NCBI GenBank assembly: GCA_003599475.1
Contig: QZKK01000222.1
Coordinates: forward strand, 1 to 30,231
Source: Desulfobacteraceae bacterium
GTDB taxonomy: Bacteria; Desulfobacterota; Desulfobacteria; Desulfobacterales; SURF-15
DNA length: 30,231 nucleotides
Direction: 5' to 3'
Shown here: positions 25,245 to 30,231 of the stretch, one piece after another
Layout: each line of letters starts with the position of its first letter
How positions within the stretch are numbered: position 1 is the first letter of the stretch
Notes under the pieces: model-generated
Database searches by the model: none
Told to the model about the DNA's origin: nothing
The model's input: only the letters and a program-made list of their open reading frames with translations
Made by a program: the position numbers and the translations under genes

Positions 25245-26558
25245 CTATCGTAGATGACGTTTTCTGAAGCCCTCGACATCGCGTTTGAACCCGCCCTCAA
25301 CCTCTTCCTCTTTCCAGAAGATATACGGGTTGTGCCGAGGTTCTTTGACATGTCTCGGGTCCGGATCGATTCCGGTCACTTCGAGAAGCTTCTGGAAGCC
25401 CTGGCGCTTGATCAGTTCTCCCAAACGCTCCCGGTTTTTCCCTTCCTCCATCCACCAATCCCAAACATTCTCGATGACTTCCTTGATTTCATCATAGGGT
25501 TCTTCGGCTTTGATAAATGGCACAAGCAGGGAGCCCATCTGGGCGCCGTCCAGGATTGGGGCTTTTGCGCCCACCAGGATGGAAAGACCGCGATCGTTTC
25601 CGATCCGAAGCGCTCTGGGCATCACGCAGATGCAATGCATGCACCGGGTGCATTCTTTATCGTCGATCACCAGGTTCTTTCCTTCCATCCGCATGCACCG
25701 GGTGGGGCAACGACCGATCACTTCCTGCTGGATGTCGAATGCGCCCCAGTCTCTTCCGGCATGGGCTCCGGCATTGGGGCTCAGTTCGCCGCCGATATAG
25801 GCCTGAACCGCTTCCTGATCGATGCGGATCTCGTCTCGCCAGGTTCCGATGAAGGACATGTCGGCCCGGGCAATGGATGCCACACAGCAGTTGGGACAGC
25901 CGTCGAATTTAAACTTGAACTTGTATGGAAAAGCCGGCCGATGCAGCTCGTCCTGGTACTCCTGAGTCAGTGCGTAGCAGAGGGCCTGGGTATCGTAGCA
26001 TGCGTATTCGCAACGCGCCTCGCCGATGCAGTCCGACGGGGTCCTCAGGTTGGAACCGGATCCCCCCAAATCCTGATTGAATTTGTGGGTCAACTCATAG
26101 AAGATCTCTTCGAGCTGCGGGGTGGTGGTTCCCAGGAAGATGATGTCCCCGGTCGATCCATGCATGTTGGTCAATCCGCTCCCCCTGAACTCCCAGAGGT
26201 CGCACATTTTTTTGAGGAAATCCGTGTTGTAGAAATGAGCACCGGGCTGGTTGATGCGAAGCGTGTGGAAATGGGCGATTCCGGGAAACTTCTCCGGCTG
26301 ATCGCAGTACCGCCCGATAACACCGCCGCCGTATCCGAATACGCCGACGATTCCCCCGTGTTTCCAATGGACTTCCTTTTCGTTGTAGGAAAGCTCCATC
26401 AGCCCCAGGACATCTTCCACTGCGTCCTGTGGAGCCTGAAATTCAACCCCCTTCTCATTTTTCGCCCTGTTTTCGGCTTCCTGTTTCAGGTCGGAAACAA
26501 AGCTTGGCCACGGACCGCTTTCGAGTTGGTCCAATAATGGGGTCTTGTGTTTAGCCAT
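25245..26558 (-). CDS. dsrA: Dissimilatory sulfite reductase alpha subunit
   Basis: 437-residue catalytic partner of DsrB. Siroheme-cluster cysteines C177 and C183 (CIGEARC) and C221 and C225 (CPNCC) are in canonical spacing, and the ferredoxin domain has C284, C288 and C303, C306, C309 (CTRCMHC). The segments HGGIVGVFGYGGGVIGRY and GSGLTNMHGSTGD are typical of reductive bacterial DsrA. The start at 26558 is set by GGAGGT seven bases upstream and gives the standard MAKHKTPLLDQLESGPWPS N-terminus; a frame open 14 codons further has no such site. It is first in dsrABDN, with its own promoter candidate. Confidence 0.98.
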   Translation of the reverse strand: MAKHKTPLLDQLESGPWPSFVSDLKQEAENRAKNEKGVEFQAPQDAVEDVLGLMELSYNEKEVHWKHGGIVGVFGYGGGVIGRYCDQPEKFPGIAHFHTLRINQPGAHFYNTDFLKKMCDLWEFRGSGLTNMHGSTGDIIFLGTTTPQLEEIFYELTHKFNQDLGGSGSNLRTPSDCIGEARCEYACYDTQALCYALTQEYQDELHRPAFPYKFKFKFDGCPNCCVASIARADMSFIGTWRDEIRIDQEAVQAYIGGELSPNAGAHAGRDWGAFDIQQEVIGRCPTRCMRMEGKNLVIDDKECTRCMHCICVMPRALRIGNDRGLSILVGAKAPILDGAQMGSLLVPFIKAEEPYDEIKEVIENVWDWWMEEGKNRERLGELIKRQGFQKLLEVTGIDPDPRHVKEPRHNPYIFWKEEEVEGGFKRDVEGFRKRHLR

Positions 26559-26717
26559 CTCAACTACCTCCATTCTGTTGTATATTCCGATACTCGACAA
26601 AAGGCCTTTTATCTTTACCTGACGCCGTCGAAGTCACCTCCTCCTCTTTTTGTAATATATTGAAATGATTTCTTTTTCGGCTACGAGCCGGATGCGGCGA
26701 AGGAAATGAAGAAGTTA

Positions 26718-26746
26718 GATATATTGGGAATATGGGGGCTTGTCAA
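26718..26746 (-). promoter_or_regulatory. Promoter candidate for dsrABDN
   Basis: On the minus strand a consensus TTGACA (26746-26741) and TATATC (26723-26718) are separated by 17 bases. The leader to dsrA would be about 150 bases. It contains a second strong ribosome-binding-site-like element, AGGAGGAGGTG (26645-26635), without an ATG at the right distance. The promoter sits 55 bases past the end of the upstream 411-codon gene. Confidence 0.55.
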
Positions 26747-26800
26747 TAAAAAAAGGGGGAAATCACGCATTTAAATCAAGCGGCGCACTGCCGCCCGGCT

Positions 26801-28036
26801 TCAAATCCCGCTGCCGGGAGCCGGCGGGGCGCATTCGGCGGGGGCAGGGGGTGTTCCGGGATGTAAACAGGATCGGATTTCACCGCAAAGGACCGCAATG
26901 TGGCGATGCAGCCGTTCCCGGACGAATCTTTTTTCGCAGGAATCGGATGGATACCCATCGAGAATCTCCTCGCAGACCTCCAAAAGATCGCTTTCAGAGC
27001 AGGAGAAAAGGTAGTTCTTGAACAGGACCGTCAACGGTTCGGAAATCGGATCATGCGTGGTTTTCAATGCCATGCCGGCAAAAAAACCTTCCAGTGTGCT
27101 CCGTACCGCCCGATCATCCGTCCAAGCCGTGTCCCCGACCCCGTCCAGACGATCCAGGCGCATTCGCATGCTCAGATTCAGCAGGAATACCAGCAGCGCT
27201 TCAAACATCGATTTCAAGCCGGTTTGCGCGGGATTGACCGTCGGTGCATACCGACGGACGGAAACGAGCTTCAGATCCAGTCGTTCTTGCTGAACCCGCA
27301 CGATAAAGTCGCCTGCGGCATGGTGCCAGGGAAAGATCTGATCGAAGGTGTGGAGGTCATAGTAGGCAGTCAGGATCTTTGCAGCTTCCCGGTAAAGGAC
27401 AGGAATCTGGTTCTGAGAGAGGCGCAGCCTCTCTCTATCCCCCTTCCAGACAGAGATCTCGGTTTTTCCTTCCGGAGTGCATCCGCAGATGTGAAATTCA
27501 TGATATCCCTCGATCCATTCGCCCAGAAACATCTTTATTTTTCCCCCGTGTCTTCCGGCGGCGCTCGAACCGAGACGGTAAACCTCCGGAAGAAACCGCC
27601 ATGAGCAGGTGGCGTTCAGCGTTTGGAGGAGGTGAAATTCCTCATCGATTCGCTTCAGGCCTTCAGAGGATACGGCAACATTCAACACCAGAGAGATTCG
27701 AACTCCGCCGATTCGGGCCTGAACGCAGGACGGATGATAAAAAGGGCCGTGCTTTTCGAGGAATATGTCGACAGAGCGAATTTCTTCCCGTGAGATCGCC
27801 TTCCCCAGACGCAGGCTTGCCGCTTCTACAAGGAATCGATGTTCCTGACCTCCAAGGAAGAGGAGCGCTTCTTCGAAGTAGTCGCCATATGTAAAGAAGG
27901 GAGGGCCCCGTCGATCGGTTCGTTCTATCGGATCAAACCGATTGAGAGGAAGCGGTTCATTCCAGAGGGGGCTCTTCCTCTCTACCGGTGTTCCGATGGA
28001 GGAAAGGAAAAACCGCGTTTGCGGGCCGTTCGGCAT
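26801..28036 (-). CDS. Protein of unknown function, coupled to the TPR gene upstream of dsrA
   Basis: 411 residues, cytoplasmic by appearance (no signal peptide; a hydrophobic stretch FEALLVFLLNLSM at 278-290 is short). I do not recognise the family. The order VRISLVLNVAVSSEGLKRIDEEFHLLQTL (112-140), FLPEVYRLG (148-156), IKMFLGEWIEGYHEFH (167-182) and FPWHHAAGDFIV (235-246) recalls the N-lobe, hinge and HxxGD-type loop of aminoglycoside-phosphotransferase-like kinases. The usual downstream Asn and the DFG-like Asp are not evident, so it may be a pseudokinase or something else. Eleven cysteines are scattered through it. The tail is Pro/Ala-rich. Its ATG overlaps the TPR stop by one base (TAATG). 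Confidence 0.75.
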   Translation of the reverse strand: MPNGPQTRFFLSSIGTPVERKSPLWNEPLPLNRFDPIERTDRRGPPFFTYGDYFEEALLFLGGQEHRFLVEAASLRLGKAISREEIRSVDIFLEKHGPFYHPSCVQARIGGVRISLVLNVAVSSEGLKRIDEEFHLLQTLNATCSWRFLPEVYRLGSSAAGRHGGKIKMFLGEWIEGYHEFHICGCTPEGKTEISVWKGDRERLRLSQNQIPVLYREAAKILTAYYDLHTFDQIFPWHHAAGDFIVRVQQERLDLKLVSVRRYAPTVNPAQTGLKSMFEALLVFLLNLSMRMRLDRLDGVGDTAWTDDRAVRSTLEGFFAGMALKTTHDPISEPLTVLFKNYLFSCSESDLLEVCEEILDGYPSDSCEKRFVRERLHRHIAVLCGEIRSCLHPGTPPAPAECAPPAPGSGI

Positions 28037-28659
28037 TATTTCCGGTGCTTGTCCAGTTCCCTGCGAATCTCGGAAGCCACTTCATATCCCAGTGCGATCG
28101 CATTGTCGCAGTGTTCGAGGGCCAGATCGAACTGGCCGTTTTCCATATATGCAATCGCCAGGTTGTTGTGGGCAACGGCGAACTCCGGTGCCAATTCCAG
28201 CACCTTCCGGTTGGTTTCGATGCTCTCTTCGGTCAAGCCTTTCATCAGGTATGCATTGGCCAGAGTGGTATATGCCTGGAGAAATCTTGGGTTGTACCGG
28301 ATCGCCTTTTGAAGCGCCGGGACGGCTTCATCGATATTGCCTCTCTGCAGATGAACGAATCCGATATTTCCCCACCCCTCGGAAAAGCCTGCCCGTGCAT
28401 GTACCGCTTTTTTATTGTATTCCAGGCAGCCGTCCAGATCGCCCCGCTTCAGACAGATCCCGCCGAGCTGGACGTAAGCTTCCGCCAAGCCCGGACTGCA
28501 TTCGACGGCTTCGAGAAGCTCTTTTTCAGCCTCTTCATAGCGCTTCTGTCCGAGCATCGCCACGGCGAGGTTGTAATGGGATGTTCCGCAATCCGGATTG
28601 GATGCAATGTATCCTTTCTGCCTGGAAATATAGTCTTCGACGTTTTTGGGTTTGTCCAT
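28036..28659 (-). CDS. TPR protein upstream of the dsr genes
   Basis: 207 residues with no signal peptide, made almost entirely of five tetratricopeptide repeats, for example HYNLAVAMLGQKRYEEAEKEL, AYVQLGGICLKRGDLDGCLEY, GWGNIGFVHLQRGNIDEAVPAL and AHNNLAIAYMENGQFDLALEH. TPR arrays bind partner proteins, so a cytoplasmic scaffold or chaperone is a fair guess. It is coupled to the 411-residue protein by a one-base stop/start overlap and reads toward dsrA. I believe similar TPR genes occur next to dsrAB in other Desulfobacterota, but this is from memory and untested. Confidence 0.85.
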   Translation of the reverse strand: MDKPKNVEDYISRQKGYIASNPDCGTSHYNLAVAMLGQKRYEEAEKELLEAVECSPGLAEAYVQLGGICLKRGDLDGCLEYNKKAVHARAGFSEGWGNIGFVHLQRGNIDEAVPALQKAIRYNPRFLQAYTTLANAYLMKGLTEESIETNRKVLELAPEFAVAHNNLAIAYMENGQFDLALEHCDNAIALGYEVASEIRRELDKHRK

Positions 28660-28710
28660 ATCGGATCGTGTCCTCTCATCGTCTTTTTCACCTGTTCGCT
28701 AGGTTTTTTC

Positions 28711-28745
28711 TTGACATACTATATTACATTTTCTACCGTTTTCAA
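28711..28745. promoter_or_regulatory. Overlapping, opposed promoters between the TPR gene and dapA
   Basis: Minus strand: TTGAAA (28745-28740), 16-base spacer, TATAGT (28723-28718), a good match reading toward the TPR gene. Plus strand: TTGACA at 28711-28716 with a poor -10 (TACCGT, 28734-28739), reading toward dapA. The two occupy the same 35 bases, so RNA polymerase could not use both at once. Confidence 0.5.
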
Positions 28746-28803
28746 CCGAGGCGGAGGAATTCAGCACCCATCTTGTGCGATATCATTCATTGGAGGGCAA
28801 GCC

Positions 28804-29838
28804 ATGATCACCGGATGTTTTACCGCTCTTATCACCCCTTTTAAGGCAGGTGCCGTAGATTTCGAGGGCCTGGAAAGGCTGGTCGAGTTTCAGATCGAAA
28901 ACGGCATTTCGGGTATCGTCGCTGTCGGCACCACCGGCGAAAGCCCGACTCTGACCTGGGACGAACACAATCGTGTCATCGATCATATTGCCGGTATGAC
29001 CAGAAACAGGTGCCTCTGCATCGCCGGAACCGGCAGCAATAACACGGAGGAGACGCTCGCGGGAACCCGCCATGCGGCCGATATCGGCGTGGAGGCGGTG
29101 CTGCTCATCGATCCCTATTACAACGGGCCAAGCTCCCTTGAAATTCGCCGCGAGTATTATGCGCCTGTTGCAAAGGCTTTCCCGGATCTTCAGATTATCC
29201 CGTATGTGCTTCCCGGTAGAACCGGAACCCAGATGATGCCGCAGGATCTGGCGATTCTGAGCAGACAGTTTCCGAATATCAGTACCGTCAAAGAAGCCAC
29301 CGGAAGCATCGAAAACATGCGCCGAACCCGTCAATTCTGCGGTCCTGCTTTTTCGATCCTCTCCGGCGACGACCCCATGACCTATCAGATGATGTCGGAT
29401 CCTCAGATCAAGGCGTCCGGAGTTATTTCCGTAGCGACAAATGTCGCACCCGGAGCCATTGCCGAATTTATCCGCCTGCTGAACCAGGGCAAAGGAGCGG
29501 AGGCCGAGAAATTGAAGCGCGTCCTTGATCCTCTTTTCAACATCGTAACTGTAAAGACAAAGGAGCAGAGCCTCTTCGGCGAGGTCGAGTGCCGTGCGAG
29601 GAATCCACTTGCCACAAAGACTCTGATGGCGGTTCTGGGGATGCCTGCCGGGGGGTGCCGTCAACCTCTTGGAATGATGACCCGGAAGGGCCTCGAAACC
29701 GTGCTCGCTGCAGCGCGTACGGTTTACGCCGGCTATCCGCAGGTTTTCACCCCCATCGCCGATTTCTTCTCAGTCGATATCGAAGAACGTCTGACTTCAC
29801 CGGCCTGTTGGAAGGGGCTTACCTATGATGAATATTAG
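28804..29838 (+). CDS. dapA: 4-hydroxy-tetrahydrodipicolinate synthase (DapA family)
   Basis: Condenses pyruvate with aspartate semialdehyde in lysine and diaminopimelate synthesis. The Schiff-base lysine is K163 (STVKEATG), with VGTTGES (41-47), PYYNGPS (104-110) and IPYVLPGRTG (132-141, Y134 and R139) at the catalytic triad and carboxylate sites. In the last motif the usual Asn after Tyr is Val. At 344 residues it is about 50 longer than typical DapA, with an extra C-terminal segment (about 295-344). Related aldolases (NanA, KdgD types) share the fold, but the key residues support DapA. GGAGGG precedes the ATG. A frame open far upstream is antisense to the TPR gene and is not coding. Confidence 0.88.
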   Translation: MITGCFTALITPFKAGAVDFEGLERLVEFQIENGISGIVAVGTTGESPTLTWDEHNRVIDHIAGMTRNRCLCIAGTGSNNTEETLAGTRHAADIGVEAVLLIDPYYNGPSSLEIRREYYAPVAKAFPDLQIIPYVLPGRTGTQMMPQDLAILSRQFPNISTVKEATGSIENMRRTRQFCGPAFSILSGDDPMTYQMMSDPQIKASGVISVATNVAPGAIAEFIRLLNQGKGAEAEKLKRVLDPLFNIVTVKTKEQSLFGEVECRARNPLATKTLMAVLGMPAGGCRQPLGMMTRKGLETVLAAARTVYAGYPQVFTPIADFFSVDIEERLTSPACWKGLTYDEY

Positions 29839-30231
29839 GGCTTCTGCTTCAACTCGAAACGGCCTTCCTTGAAGAAGAGCCACTTCAGCCACTTCATTCC
29901 GAATCTGAGCAGCGCAAGCTCATCTTCGCGCATCTTCTGAACCGTATCCCGGTCGATGAGATAGCGGGACAAAAATGAGCTTTGAAAGACAAACTCCCTG
30001 AATTTATCGATGTTGTAGCTGACAAGGAAAAACATCTGTTTGCTCTGCGGGGTCAGCTTGAGGTCGGGGGGAAAGGAGCGCTTTCTGACGATGAGATCCG
30101 TCCACTCGGCGTTGATTTCATCGAAGGCTTCGATTCCCTGATCCTTGCGCCATTCCTGGACCGTCCATTCCCTTTCTTCCCCGAAACCGAGACAGTGGGG
30201 TTCGTGAACGAAAAAGAAAAAATCTTTTCCG
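29835..30231 (-). CDS. Unrecognised protein, C-terminal fragment
   Basis: A frame that is open from the right window edge to a stop at 29835, so about 131 C-terminal residues are visible and the true start lies outside. It is rich in Trp, Phe and charged residues (WTVQEWRKDQGIEAFDEIN, then MKWLKWLFFKEGRFELKQKP at the end). No signal, cysteine motif or known domain was recognised. The stop overlaps the dapA stop by four bases in convergent orientation, which leaves no room for a terminator between them. Confidence 0.65.
   Translation of the reverse strand, partial: GKDFFFFVHEPHCLGFGEEREWTVQEWRKDQGIEAFDEINAEWTDLIVRKRSFPPDLKLTPQSKQMFFLVSYNIDKFREFVFQSSFLSRYLIDRDTVQKMREDELALLRFGMKWLKWLFFKEGRFELKQKP

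Noticed and set aside
25254..26537. A 427-codon plus-strand open frame antisense to dsrA (and similar long antisense frames across thrC and mltA)
   Set aside because: They mirror the codon bias of the conserved genes on the other strand, have no ribosome-binding sites and encode no recognisable protein.
26790..26820. TTCAAATCCCGC-like T-arm at the end of the 411-codon gene
   Set aside because: It lies in the coding 3' end, and no cloverleaf can be drawn.
27988..28803. Upstream extension of the dapA frame to over 600 codons
   Set aside because: It runs antisense through the TPR gene; the ATG at 28804 has GGAGGG upstream and matches the DapA N-terminus.
1..30231. Mobile element, phage or defence island
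   Set aside because: No transposase, integrase, terminal repeat, CRISPR or restriction gene was found; the genes are core metabolism and envelope functions.

Overview
The window looks like a chromosomal segment of a sulfate- or sulfite-reducing bacterium of the Desulfobacterota (former Deltaproteobacteria). The strongest evidence is a dissimilatory sulfite reductase locus, dsrA-dsrB-dsrD-dsrN (dsrN is the CbiA-like amidase), and next to it a periplasmic tetraheme cytochrome of the c3 type. The PilMNOPQ operon, a MltA lipoprotein, Tat translocase genes and many lipoprotein signals show a Gram-negative envelope. Coding density is high and genes often overlap at ATGA, GTGA or TAATG junctions. 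I see no tRNA, rRNA, CRISPR array, insertion sequence, integrase or phage gene.

Layout. 1-3.1 kb: the 3' end of a B12-dependent (class II) ribonucleotide reductase, then on the minus strand pcm and a YqaA/DedA-type membrane protein, and 5-formyl-THF cyclo-ligase with an odd structured leader. 3.5-10.2 kb, plus strand: serS and thrC (overlapping), a LysM envelope protein, an unrecognised exported protein, a PKD-like lipoprotein and a PilF-like TPR lipoprotein. 10.2-16.0 kb, minus strand: the complete pilM-N-O-P-Q operon. 16.3-17.4 kb, minus strand: pyrR-mogA. 17.7-20.4 kb, plus strand: mobA, a short MoaE-like gene, moaC and mltA. 20.5-22.3 kb, plus strand: tatB-tatC and the cytochrome, closed by a clear terminator. 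22.3-28.7 kb, minus strand: a TPR protein and a 411-residue protein of unknown function, which are translationally coupled, then dsrA, dsrB, dsrD and dsrN. 28.8-29.8 kb: dapA on the plus strand. The last 0.4 kb holds an unrecognised partial gene on the minus strand.

How the genes fit together. DsrAB reduces sulfite with siroheme (amide) cofactors, DsrN probably amidates siroheme, and DsrD activates the enzyme. The cytochrome can carry periplasmic electrons. The molybdenum cofactor genes and the Tat genes would support exported molybdo-enzymes such as formate dehydrogenases. The PilQ secretin, its inner-membrane partners PilM-P and the neighbouring PilF-like pilotin candidate form a type IV pilus assembly block. 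The least explained and most interesting part is the TPR/411-residue pair directly upstream of dsrA.
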